A stretch of 64,000 nucleotides of DNA from Lingula anatina. Its lineage: Eukaryota > Brachiopoda > Lingulata > Lingulida > Lingulidae. This document shows, one piece after another, positions 31,053 to 57,000 of the stretch; position 1 is the first letter of the stretch; every line of letters begins with the position of its first letter. Position numbers and translations under genes: made by a program. The stretch is from NCBI RefSeq assembly GCF_001039355.2, contig NW_019774214.1:236214-300213 (forward strand). The letters are read 5' to 3'. The notes under the pieces were generated by a model. That model had not been told where the DNA came from. It saw only the letters and a list, made by a program, of their open reading frames with translations, and made no database searches.

Positions 31053-33117
31053 ATCATGTATGTTACACGCCGTTGTCACGTGGCACCTTACTTATGGCAA
31101 CTGCATGAAACTGAATTTTCTCATCGATCGAAAACAAGCGTCAACCATCAGTATTTAAATTGATAACAAATTTATGATTCTGAAAACAGTGCTCTCATTA
31201 ATGAGTTGAAAATTGAACTTCACTACCATTCCATCACTGTATTCTAGAATAAAACATTTATTTATCTAAAATAGAATTCAAAGCATTGCAGAAGAGTAGT
31301 TGCAAATTGTTATTTCCATTGAACAACTGATATAAAATTAAATAACGGAATAATGGAGCTTGAAAAAACAAAATAAAACAAAAAATTAATTACCGTGGAA
31401 TGCAAGAACACTATATGTCACATCTAACGCAATTCCACTATCTATAGCGACTACTACCCGGTCACATTACATCCCTGGTGAATATTCAGCTGATAAAACG
31501 AAGGCAATTTACTTTACTTATAGTTAATCCAGAGTACCCTTTATTTATCCTGTTACAGGTATGTCGTAACTGACAAAAGCAATTTCGTTTTAATACACAA
31601 ATAAAACATTAATAACACAATTTCGAGCGTTGGTGTTATATGTCGTCAAAACCGTAACACAACGGCGGTGATGTCTCCAGATATTTACCATACTAACTGG
31701 TTTTCTTTTTCCCTGGTTGAGAGATCTAGAATCTCCTAGATCTAGAATCTCCTTGATCTAAGACGGACAACACGGGTAATCCAGCCAATTTCTTTGTGAA
31801 TTAAGGGTTAAGTATCCTGAATACATACGATACACAGGATGAAACACATACAAATAATAATAATAAAAAATAATAATCAACTTTATTCAAAGAGGGTAAA
31901 ACATGTTAAGTGTATACACTTATCTTACACATGACCATCTGAGAGGTTAGAATAAAATATTGTGTTAATGAATAAAAGATGAATAATTTCATTTAATAAA
32001 CCAATAATGAAGTAAAATTGAATCAAATTAAACGTAATAATAATTATATGAATAAAGCAAAAAGACAATATGTTAGAATATGTTAGTAAAAATCTTAAAG
32101 ATACATAATTTATTATGTATACAATTATAATTGTATACATAAATTTTTTCTTTTGATTTTTTAAAAACAATTTTTTAAAAGTATCCAACTCTTTGGTGTT
32201 TTTAATTTCAGAGTTTCAACGCCTATTTTACTTTATTAAAAGGCAGTTCCATATATCGAATATCCATATCCATATATTGCCTTTAGTATGCCTTTATGTC
32301 TGCCAATTGGTGAATAGATATTTCTGCCTGTAGTGTCGATGGTGTGGTGTCCAGTAAGTCCCTGACGTAAATTGGTGAAATCCATTTAACGTAAATTGGT
32401 GAAATCCATTTAATGTTGCTTTCTTAAATCTAAAACATAACGAAGTAATACTTGTAGTAAGGTATATTGAGGTAATTTCATATATGGTTAGTAGAGTCCT
32501 TTGGAGCAATAAAATCCAAACTGTTCTTTACTTTTGCTTTATAATTGAAGTTACCCGAATTCATTACAATTGAAAACATCCCTTAATACTTGGTATTAGT
32601 TCGCTCTAACTACCAAAAACATTAAGATGTTCAGGTGACATGATTCTATCTTACACACCTTAAGAATTGGGATTTAAAAAAAAAGTGTAATTTGGTCATG
32701 AAAAGTCCACAGTGAATACAGACCCAAATAGTCCTGTCGTTGTATTTAACTACCCACCACAGAATAAAAAAGAAATATAAAAACTCAATATCACATGATG
32801 TGGTTACATCAGTATCGTCGTACAAAAATAAAACGTTTTTTATGGAATATCATTGTCAATATATTTACACGTTTATATATACCTTTTTTCATTTTTCCTT
32901 TTTATTTCGTTTCTAATTATACAAACATAATACTACAAATTAAACTAATAAGATATACGCTCGATCGTCTTGTGTAATGGTGAGATGATCTCTTTCGCGA
33001 CCACTGACACTTGATTTGAGAGCCATGGACGTTATACAGGAATTGGAGTCACTGATCAGCACACTGTCATCTGGACTGCATTTCAACCGTTTGATATTTA
33101 CCAATGTCCTCTTCTCT
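31053..33117. other. Intergenic stretch between convergent genes
   Basis: 3' regions of receptor A (+) and the Ig receptor kinase (-). AT-rich with several AATAAA-like signals, a duplicated GATCTAGAATCTCCT (about 31722-31757) and a duplicated 24-base block ACGTAAATTGGTGAAATCCA (32365-32412). No further gene is seen. Confidence 0.6.
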
Positions 33118-45495
<12,378 letters not shown>

Positions 45496-45537
45496 TTCAA
45501 CAGCGCACTTTACAATACAGCTGGAATTATACACCAT

Positions 45538-47970
45538 GATCAATTCTTTATGTCAGAAATTAATTAATCTGTAGGCATGAAAAACAGTAAGAATTACTTT
45601 TATTTAATTGATCCTAAGGAGACCTTTATATGATTGCATCACCTCTGTAAGTTTACCCTCTACTGAAATTACAATGCAATAAATCACATGTTTCAAACAC
45701 AATTGCAAATTGAAAGAGTAAAAGAACCGTAGTCTAGAAAACTATTCAACAGTTCCTGCTTACTTCCTACCAAACCAAATGCACTTGCATTTTTCGGCAA
45801 ATATGACATAAATGCGTAAGTCTCATGAAGAGATTATACATCAGTTATCCTTTCTTCTTTCTGTAGTGATAGATTTTGGTCACGTAGAACCCTGAAACTC
45901 TCATTTTCCCATAAAGACATCGTTTTAATGACATTTGTTCTAAGACGAGAGCGCCACATGTGGCTAACACTTTAAGTCAGCATTTTTCTCCATTTCAAAA
46001 AAAAAAAAAAAAAAAAAAAAATTACCCGCACAGTGTTGTATGGCTGTGAATGGACAGAGAACGGGCGTGACAACCCTTCCCGATCTCAATATCTGAAAAT
46101 CATTACCTGGACGTTGGAGTACTCCTGTACTTTCCTTGGGGTAGTTAACTGCTGCAGTAATTAAAAGCAGTGCCGTGCGTCTACATCTGGCGAAGATGGA
46201 TGCTTGTGCACGCATATTCCAACACTAAGGGTTGGCTAGAAAAGCAAAAACTGCTAGCAAATTTTCTTACCTCGTAAGTACACGAAGTATCTACACCAAG
46301 TAAAATACAGTAGAGCTTTGATAAAAACCTAAATTGTTTGCTTAATAAGTTTGCCTACTTCCGCGTTCCCGAGCACCCTTTTCAACGCATTGAATGCTGA
46401 CTGAGGTTGATGCGACTTTTACACCTGACACAGTTCTATTAGGATAAGTTCGAATTACACAAGTTGATCGCAGGCATTCAGGTTTTAACGCCTATATATC
46501 TGAGCACTAAAATAACGTCGCCTTTATTAGCTTACGTAAACATACAGGGTAGTACATTTGTGAGAAAAAGTACCGTGTATATCAAACAGTCTCCAAAGTG
46601 AAATGTTAGACTCACAGTGACACATTTAATACTGAATCATATGATGTTCTAGATTCAAGTTGTACTCCATAGAAAGGTTGAAAGGACAAGTAACAATTAC
46701 AAGTTCCCATGGTGACGAAGGATCACGAGACCGGAGAACAAGCGCGCCCCTATGGGTCCGATCAAACTTGTCTTTTGACAAAAAGTAAAAAAAATAGAAT
46801 AAAATATAAATAAATAGAAATAAAACAGGTACAGATAAGAACAATGCTCGATTTGACACTAACATATCGTCTTTGTGATGTTAGTAATTGACAGCCACGA
46901 GTGAATAAGGAGCGGGGAGTATTATGTAGAGTAACTTGAGTTGGTTGACATGACCTCGTCGTACTTAAGCGAGAATGTAATGTAAACGGAGAAAACGATG
47001 TAGGAGGGTGTAGGGAGAGCAATGTAGGAGGTTGAAGAGAGAGGAAGAAAATGTACTTAAGTTAGGAAGTGACAATAAAGAATATGAAGGAACATGAAAG
47101 TTGTTCAGTTCTTACCTCGCGTAATAAAGTCAATGTCATGGTGACATAAATGGTGTCGAATGCTTGACAACGAAAAATCCTCCAAAAGGTTTTAGGGCTC
47201 CGTTGTTACCTTTGCTCGTGGAAGGCAGCTTTGATAGATTGTCTGTTGACTACAAAACGTCTTTGCCAGTTACGAGTTGAGGGAATAAGACACTTGTTAC
47301 ATTCATAGACAGTTTAACTGGATGGCCGGAAGCATTCCCGGTACCCGACATTACAGCACCTGTCATTGCAAGGTTGCTATTTGATGAAATAATGTAGGCA
47401 TGGGGTACCCTAAACACTCCCTGCTCCTTATTTACTCGTGGCTGTCAATTACTAACATTACATCTGTAAGTCTGCATTCTCACACTGACAAATTTTTCTC
47501 TTCACAAATAATTCATAATTCCTTATGAAGATCTTGACGCAGGGGTGGCGTTGTTGTTTAAGTATAAAAAGCCGAACCTTTAGCGTCTTTAAATATTTCT
47601 TGATGACTTCCTCATCTTGGACAACAAAATTTGAATATGACAAAGGCTATATGCAAGGATGAAACAAACAGCGTAATTATTTCAGGTACCTTATTATTTT
47701 TAATAAAATAATACGATAGCAGTTGGCCATTACCAATAGATCAGCAGTGTATGAATTAGCCAAAACAGAAAATCACCGACCATATAAACTGACACATTGT
47801 TAGTGCCAATATCATACGATGGCGAATTCATCAGAGGCGCACGTCCACTTATCTATCAATCGCATAATCGAGGTGGCAATACACTCGATAATACTAGCGA
47901 TAAGTAAACCAAGGTGTGACTGTGTCATTATAATACACTATAGGACATATCGGACAAGGTTGTATGCTGT
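45538..47970. other. Intergenic spacer between divergent receptor genes
   Basis: About 2.4 kb separates the starts of the Ig receptor (-) and lectin receptor B (+), so promoters of both should lie here. It contains a poly-A run (45999-46020), a 42-base inverted repeat around a decayed integrase fragment (46879-47457), and no intact gene. Confidence 0.6.
46879..47457 (+). mobile_element. Decayed Ty3/Gypsy integrase fragment inside a 42-base inverted repeat
   Basis: The inverted arms are 46879-46920 (TGTTAGTAATTGACAGCCAC on) and 47416-47457, with two or three mismatches. From 47296 one frame reads like the integrase catalytic core of Gypsy-type elements (start VTFIDSLTGWPEAFPVPD), with an in-frame TAG at 47395. 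Only a few dozen codons survive; no protease, RT or full LTR is seen here. Confidence 0.6.
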
Positions 47971-48037
47971 ATGGCAGTGTGGATGATGGACAGGGGGACC
48001 TTCTTACTGTCGGTTTTAACACTGTTAATGCCTTACG
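47971..48037 (+). CDS. Receptor B exon 1: signal peptide
   Basis: ATG at 47971 gives MAVWMMDRGTFLLSVLTLLM then PY, ending in phase 1 at GTAAGT. Two further in-frame ATGs (47983, 47986) would give a shorter leader. Confidence 0.75.
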
Positions 48038-51000
48038 GTAAGTGAAAAATCACGTTTGGAAGTGTTTCAAATTAAAGGGCATTGATCGATTAGTTAACTT
48101 TCTTGCGTATTTTTTCATTAACTGTGAATGTTCTTTTTTATGCTTTTTAAAGCATGTATGTACCGCGATTGGAAATATTTTGAATAAATCTGTAAGTTAA
48201 ATGTTAAGTAGTAATTAAAAGCTAGTTTCGTACTCCTCCAGGATCATGGGATCACTGGAAGTATTTGCAAATTTTCAAAACTTTTTTATTTGTCAGTACG
48301 CTTTGTTTTAATCTGTCTCTTCGTCCATTACATAATAAACTAAGACTGCCCCATTCCGTTGTTTCAAGATTAAAAATTGACCATATACAACCAATGTGAT
48401 AGATTAAAACGAGCTTAGTTGACCTCTGAGCTTTCATACAGATGGAGTCAATAGGTCTTGAATATATTTACCATACAGCATATTCATTTCAATGGTCACC
48501 TATCTTTCTGCTTTGTCGTTTATCTTCAACCCTTGTTTCCCTATAGCCATGATGGACAACTGCCCTTCAGATTGGCAACTAGTTCAAGACTCGTGCTTCA
48601 AACTATTCGAACAAGAAAAGGAATGGTCGACAGCAAGGTGAGTAATAAGGTTTGAACGTTTACGAAAGATATAAATAGGACGGTATATAATTTAAATTTA
48701 ACTTTAACTTAAATTAAACTGATCTGCATTTCTTTATATGGATATGATCGTTCGGTATCATATACGTCAGTGGTTGAATGGGGGGGGGGGGGGTCTTCAG
48801 CTAGGTTCAGAAAAAAAAAAAAAACACATCAATATTCCCCTCTTCAGATTGGAATTTTGACTAGCCAAGGGGGCTAGGGTCGGTTTTGCATCCGAGGCGT
48901 GTCATTTCCAAATATTACGCCTCACCCCCTCCGCTTCAAATGATCTTGGATTCGCCCCTGTACATATTGCTTAAACCGTTTAAAAGGCAAAACAGATTCT
49001 AATATGTAAGAAAATTAACTATTCTTCAATCATATTTTTAGATCTATCAGTATCAGTGACGCTATAAATGAAATATTATCATTTTAATATATCAATACAG
49101 TTCTGACTGTGGCTATTACGGCGGATATCTGGCGACTGTTGACAGTGATATACAGCAGCAATATCTGTACGACGTGGCCAAATTCCAAGATAAACCGATC
49201 TGGTTGGGTTATTCCTCTTGGAACAATGGGGTAATTTTATATGAATATTATCCAAACTGCTTTATATAAACCTAATTAGTAAACGGAAGCTTACTGCCAA
49301 ACATGTCTAATTTCATATCTCCAATTCCACTCATATTACATTAGTAATTTTCATATGTGCTTGCAAATATGCAGTTTGCTAACTTTCGCAATCCAGTGCC
49401 GTCTCTAGTTTGTCGTACCGATAGGAGTTACCTGTAAAAATCATTTTAATAGAATAAGACGATATGGAAGAAACTTTCAATGGAACTCCCGGTATCCAGT
49501 GGGAACCAGTCCTCAGTGCCAGAGTATTGGAGCGAAGGAAAACGACCGAAGTTGTTGCCGTAAGTATGATATTTGTGATTGAAAAAGCTGAATTAAATTC
49601 GCATTTATTAACAGACAGACAAAGAATACAATAGCATGTATCGACACAAGGGGATTTTTATAGTAGGCCTATATGTAGGTCTTTCAGTTTTGTATAGATA
49701 TGTTTTGTATAGATATGCGCGTACACATTTAAAATCAATCACAATGGTGAAATGGCATGACACTGAATAGTGTATGAAGCAGAACAACGATATACATTTG
49801 CTGACTGCTCTGACATCAAAAAGTCATATGTTTAATAGAAAAGTTTAATACGCTCTAGTAATTATTAATGTAACATGCATCGGTAGTATCATTGGTAGTG
49901 TCGTTGTTATAATTATAAAAAGTTAAAATATATCATCATTTCAGTGACCAAGCCAACGATTCGTGTGTCGTGGTAGACCCCACCTATGGTTCTGCGAGGG
50001 CATCGTGGGCTGCCACCAGTTGTAGTACTGAGAGGGCATATATGTGTAAGAAAACTGAAGGTAAGGAAATGACGTTTAGTGCTATTTTTTAATATTTATG
50101 CCCATATACAAAAAAGGTGTGGCGTACCTCACACGGATTTATCAAAAATTCATACAGGGATAAAATTGGACTCATGGATACGACAAGCGATCCTCAGTGC
50201 ACACCTCTATTAGTCACTTTTAAACCTCTGTCTTAAGGCGTTGGATATATACGGACACTGTTGCAGAATCGGGTGCGTTAATTACGACTCTGTAAATGTA
50301 CTTTAACAGCACCGCGTCAATAAATCTTAAAATCAGATTGGTTATGGCAACACAGTAGTACAGGGGTACATCACCCGAGTAATGTTCACATTTCTATACA
50401 AAATGATCGTATTTTAGGTGATTGTGCAACCGGCTGGCGTTCTCACAATGGTACATGTTACCAGTTTAACATCAACATCAAGCTGTCCTGGTATAATGCC
50501 TCAACCTACTGCAAGTCCCAAGGTGCAGACATGGTGGCGGTGAACAGGTAGGGAATAAGCTAGTGTTTTATAATATAATATAATATAATATAATATAATA
50601 TAATATAATGCGGATAGCGGCACTGCAGTCTCCTGCTGGTCTTATGTACTGATTGTGCCTTTCTATTCAGATGTAGATTTGAAGTATCCTCTATGAAAAA
50701 TGTTTAATCGTATTTGTGATTCTCTTTCAGTAATGATGTCCAGCTATTCCTAAGGTCACGGCTGAAAGAGCTAGGCCTGGATGAAAATGAGAGGTTATGG
50801 CTAGGAGGCTCGGGTTAGTTTATTTGATTGCATTCACATTAAAATTCAAAATATTTGTGAAAGGAGAAAAAATAATATTTGTTTTTAAAACATCGCCAAC
50901 ACAATAACAGTTTTCTGAAATCAAAAACAGTTCATACCTATGTATAATACTTCATCATATCGATACCTTATATTACAAATGCCGATAATGTCAATAACAA

Positions 51001-54000
51001 TGTTATTATAAATGATACAAACTATAATAACTATAATGATTATAATTATAGTATTTTTTGTTAATAACAAAAATGAACAAAAATGAATCTCCGCGCATAA
51101 CTTCACCAATTGTCACCTGAAGAGTACTGCCACATAATAACGCTATAAATAATGCTGATAATTTGTACAGTCAGCAACATTTATCACATTGGCCTAGTTA
51201 CCATCGCATTCCAGACGTGGACGACACGCCCAAGATACTGAAATGGCCCAGTGGTGGGGCAGTCGATAACAACGCCACCTATTGGTCATCATCCAAACCA
51301 AGGAACAGTAGTCAACCGCTGTGCCTAGAAATGTTGTCTGGTTGGTAATGCAGTTATTAAGGTGTTGTCAATGGGGGGTCAACACTTCAATATATTTTCG
51401 TTTTTAAAACCGATTTAGTGCATATTTTATCATAATATTTGTCGTTTAACTGAGTTTCGAGTACAGTTGTATCATATCTGGGGTAGAATGTTATAACAAA
51501 GCTGCTTATTTAAGCCCATTCTTTTGGTGCATTTACATATGTCCACACCAAATAACGCGTTTATAGACTATACATATGGTATATTTCACATATTTGTTTG
51601 TTTTACCGTAGGTGGAGAATGGAGCACAAGTGATCAATGTTTGAAAGAACAGTCTTTCATTTGTCAGATTAATGACGGTAAAGTAGTTTATCCGCCAACG
51701 GTGAAACCAGGTATTTAATCGGGCTTTATGGAGTACACACCCGTTTGACTTTCATTATGCCTTGATGATGAAAACTGATATTACTATCTCTTTAAGCAGA
51801 AAAAGTTTTAACTTAAAAGTTTTTACTTAAAAGATATATTGTGATGCCATGAAATTCAAATGATAACTTGAAATTCCTCGTTCATTTCACTTAATTCAAG
51901 GCATTTTTTGTTTTGGGTACTGATATAACTATAACACTTCTCTCTTTCGTATCAGCTAAAGGTAGCTGTGACCCAGGCTGGGAGGCATATGGTTTCTTCT
52001 GCTATTATTTTGACAACAGCGCCTCGGTCACCTGGCTTGAGGCACAGAACATATGCCAAGATTTAGGGGCAGAGATGGTACAGATTATGAACGTCAGAGA
52101 GATGTCCTTTATCAATGGTGATTATCATAAACTACCAGAGTTCCGTTGTATTGACGTTTTTTGCATATTCGAGTATCTGCCTTTCATTTCTTATTATTTT
52201 TAATATTACTTTAAAAGACACGATTTCTTGCTTTGTCTTGAATACACGACATTTTAGTTTGACAGAAGACGAACAAGTCGGCCAAACAAAATTGTTTGCA
52301 TTTCAATATACAAATGTCTAGTCAACATAAAAATATAGCATGTGCATTATTGTTCCTAGATCATTTAACTGTCAGTACATGGCTTGGATTGAGTGACAGG
52401 AGCGCAGAGAGTGAATGGGAGTCGACAAACCAGAAACTGGTATGTCTATGTGAAACAATCGTGCAATGTCTCCGTTATATCTTGTAAATGTTGCTCAAAA
52501 TATAAGCATAAAGTATATCTACACATGCATTGGTAGTTAAAAGCTGCATAAGCGAAAGTTTTTCCTATTGGTGTTCTATAGCAATCATAAATTGGTGTTA
52601 ATATTATTAAAACATTAAGGTTGCATTGTAGATTATATATAATATAATAATATATTTCAAATGACACGAAGTTCTCGTATTACTATTTCGCTGGTATTCA
52701 CCATTCACCACTATTTCTTTCTTCTTTTCAGTAAAGCAAGAAATATGTAAAAGTACGATATGTTTGTCCTCTTAAAACTGGAGTTTTAAATTGTATACCT
52801 GCACATTGCAGGCAAAGTACAGCAATTGGATCCCAACAACACCTGCTTCCGGTGGCGGTGGCGCCGCCCAGGGATACAAGTGTGCTATTGTGTTAGCAGG
52901 GAAAAACAAAGGCTTCTGGGACGAAGTACCATGTAACCAAAATAATGCTTACATGTGTCAAAAACTAATAGGTAATTCGCGTAGATTTGTGCCCAAAGCT
53001 TACAAAGTGAAAAGTAGAATTTGATAAATATGAATAAATCCCGTGCTTCAGTGCAGTGACACGTTTAAGAATAGATTATTTGCATCAAAAATTCAATTTT
53101 TTGCTTCAGGGCCGATGACAAAGTTTGTTTCTACCACGAAGGAGAGTAAGATAATTTTCTTTATTATTCTTTTTATTCAGTAAAATGAGAACTTGCATGT
53201 TTAAGGTTTAAATGAAAAGACGTTGTTTTAACGATTTCAGGGACCCTCATCTGTTGCTTTTTAAAATACATATCTTATGACAGATAAAATTTATTCATAA
53301 CTATTTAATTAACATGTGTCTTGCAGTGAAGCATTTTTTATTGGTTCCAGGTGGTAACTCGAATAAATGTGGACAGTCCTGGCAAGATGACCCATTAAGT
53401 GAGTTTTGTTACCAGATTAACACAAACAGCTTGTCTTGGTCCGAGGCACAATTACAGTGTAAACACAATGGAGGGGAAATGGCCAGTATCACCAGTCTCC
53501 AAGAACAGCAGCATATTGCTGGTAGGGTGTTTCTTTTAATTTCTAACACTTCACACAACAGGGTTCAATTAAATCTGTTAACACATAAACAATAACTAAA
53601 AAATCGTGTTTATTTTCATATTTGATTAACTGGTTGGCAAGTGCTTTATTTAACTTATTTCAACATTTTTTTCTGAAAAAGAGATGTTATTTGTTATTTT
53701 CTAGCCAGAATTCGGGCCATTCCAGACACGAAATATTTCTGGATTGGAGGCAATGCTCTTTGGCGTGACTACGGATGGGTTTGGAATGATGGGGCTTCGA
53801 TGGCCTTTTTGAATTGGGAAGCAGGTAAACGGAATGAATTTAGTGTCTGTAAATCATTTAGATAAAAGTTGCTTTGGATATCACTTTTATATTAAAACGT
53901 TTTAATTACTTATCTGTCAGTTTTTCTCGTCTATGTTAAAGGTCGACCACATTATGCTAAAAACGCAGACTGTATGGAAATGGATGCACTGAGCGGTGTG

Positions 54001-57000
54001 TGGAGGGACGAAAATTGTCACAACAGGAGAGGGTACATCTGCAAGAAAAGAGGTATGAAGCAGAGATAAGGAGAAACAAGCACTTTATATCCTGTAAGAA
54101 CATCCAGTTTTCCTCACACCTAATGTTCATTTTATTTCAAGACATTTATTTCGCCACATATACATATATTCCTTCTAATTTTCACTATATTCAAAGGATC
54201 TACGCAAAATACAACACCATCAACGGCGCTGTCATCAACAACCGAAAAACCAGGGTATCCGCATTGTGACAAAAGCTGGTCGCTGTATGGCCAGGGTTGC
54301 TACCGAGTGTCTGAAGACCCTGGACAATGGACAGCGGCCAAGAGCACCTGCAGACGAGAAGGTGGTGACATAGTTTCTATACTTAGCGCCAATGAAAATG
54401 ACTTTGTTACCAGTTTGGCGGCAGAAAAAGGAGGTGGGTACCATAAACACTGTGTAGTTAATTCCTTGGCTTCAAACCACCAAAACTACATATACGTAAT
54501 GGCTATGATACAATGTGCCACTTGTACCTTTTGTTCCACCCAAGAATGCTTTCATTGATTTTTATTGTGTCAAGTAAATTGTGCACATATAGAATATATG
54601 TTTTATATGTTTTTCAGAAAACCCAGCAGGTTATTGGACAGGGTTAAACGCCCTGAGGATATCAAATCAGTTTGAGTGGGCAGATGACACATCAGTCTCG
54701 TTTACAAACTGGGGTGCTCGTGAACCCAACGTACACTTGGGCGACCAGCTATGCGTTAGTTTACATGCCTCGGAAACTGAAGTGAGGAATAGGCTAATCA
54801 GCTACGCCCAAAACAGTTATATTTAGATGACTGTCAACAGCTTTGCATCGTTATAATCGTAAACGTGAAATAAATCTGCAACAAGCGTAATGCAAGGAAA
54901 CTATGTTTTAGATTTGGTCTCTTTCAAATAGATAACTGAGAAAAGTCAAACTTTAATTTTTTACATTTATTGTTCTAAGTCGTTTATTCAATTATTAATA
55001 CAGGCCGGTAAATGGAGTTCCACCGACTGCTTCCTGTCATTGCCGTATATCTGTAAACGGCCTGCAGCCAGAGTGACGTCACCACCTTCTGTGATGTACA
55101 AAGGATGTAATAAGGTATATAGAGTGTATGCTTTTACTTTATAATATCGGTTTCGGTAGATAAATTGAGGGAGATTCAAAACATCAAATAAAAAACATTT
55201 TTCTAAATTTACCAAAGTAATGGTTTATACATTTTTATATGTACTAAGGGCGTCACTGCTGCATACAAAGGATCCTGCTTTACCGTCTCAAGTAGTAGAG
55301 TCACGTGGTCAGATGCTGACGTCATGTGCAGAAACTCTGGAGGACATCTGGTTGAAATTAACAATCGGTAAGTCAATTATTCTTTATTTTATGAGCACAA
55401 ACATTCACATGTCATTTCAGGTGATACCGTTATATTTTTTCTATCATTCACAAAAAAATGTCAAAAGAAAAACGGTGTAATTAATATTATATGCGATAGG
55501 AAATCTTCATCCAAAATTGACTTCACTAAAAAAAGCCTTTTAAACGTGCGTGTTAATTTACATACATATTTTAAAGTCTAGAACAAGCTTACATAGCAGC
55601 CAATGTTGGAGAACATTGGTTGGGTATTGACTATTGGATTGGACTGAGCAAGGATGAGAATGGTACCTATATTTGGAGCACGGGGTACAAACTGGAGTTT
55701 ACTAATTGGGACAGAAGGCATACTGGTAAGACAGTCCGCTTATTGGATTGTAAAGTACAAAAATGACATAATATAAAATTTAGTGTTTTGAAGAGCACAC
55801 GTCTTCTCTGTTTTACACAACGGGCCATTCTGTGTTTCAACATATTGCTTTAACCCACAAACAGCGCTCATAAAAGAAAAAAGGGCAGAAAAAATCGACG
55901 AATAAATACATAGATAATAATTAAACAACATTTTTTCGTTCAAGCGCGTTTTCTCTGTGTGATCGAAGTTGTCGTGATTTCCAGGTAACGAGGCAACCAA
56001 ATGCGTGGCCCTTACCGGTGCTTTACCATCGACTGGAACCTGGTCTACCAGAGCCTGTTCCTTGGAAACTCATTATATCTGTGAATTCCCCAGGGATGGC
56101 TTCTCAACACCCTCCACTGTCAGCACTACCCCCAGGCCCGCCTCCTGCCCCACGGGGTATAAGTGGTCGGAGTTTAGTAATATGTGCTACCTAGTACGTT
56201 CATCATTACATGGTTGAAAATTTCGTACTTTAAGAGATGATGGTCAAGGATAATAAAGTACAGTATAGGTCAACTCATATATTTTGAATGAAATGATACG
56301 TTGTAAATTGTCTTGTACAATATTATATCCACAGATTTGATGGGCTTAATGCAGATAATTAAAGCTCATTTGTCAAGCCAAATAAAGTTAGCGGTGATAA
56401 TACCTAAATAATCTACAATTCCAGAGGGAGCAGCTTTACGGCAATCAGCGTCTTACATGGTTCGAAGCACAAGATTTATGTACAAACATTGGCGGTAAAC
56501 TGGCCACGATCCACAGTGAGGAACAAATGAAAGCGGTGATGGGACCACACACGCGCTTGTAGGCGCATAACTTTTCACTTTCACTTTCGATATGGGCAGC
56601 AATTTTAAAAAGCTACATCACGATCTATATATACATAATTAGTGCAATTACGTATTGGCTTTGGTATAAGCTTTTATCATTTCTGCTAATTTCTTTTTCA
56701 TGGCCAAAATTGTCAAATTATATGATATTGGTAAATTGTTGTAATTACGCTATCCATAGCACCACGCACCATTTATAGGGTCCGCACTTGGATGGTTACA
56801 CATGTATCTCTATTAACAGTTTGGCAAAATACTGGATCGGCTTGTACAAACCTGACAATAATGGCGGCTACGTGTGGATAGACCAGTCTGCCCTGGACTT
56901 CACCAACTGGGAGGACGGAGAACCAAATGACCACAATGGACTGGAGGGATGTGTACAACTGAACCGAAGATCGACTAAATGGAGCGATGTGAATTGTTAC

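Noticed and set aside
30768-31079. 103-residue minus-strand frame
   Set aside because: Opposite strand of receptor A's final TM exon.
45964-46215. 83-residue minus frame ending in poly-Phe
   Set aside because: The Phe run is the complement of a poly-A tract; no homologous domain recognised.
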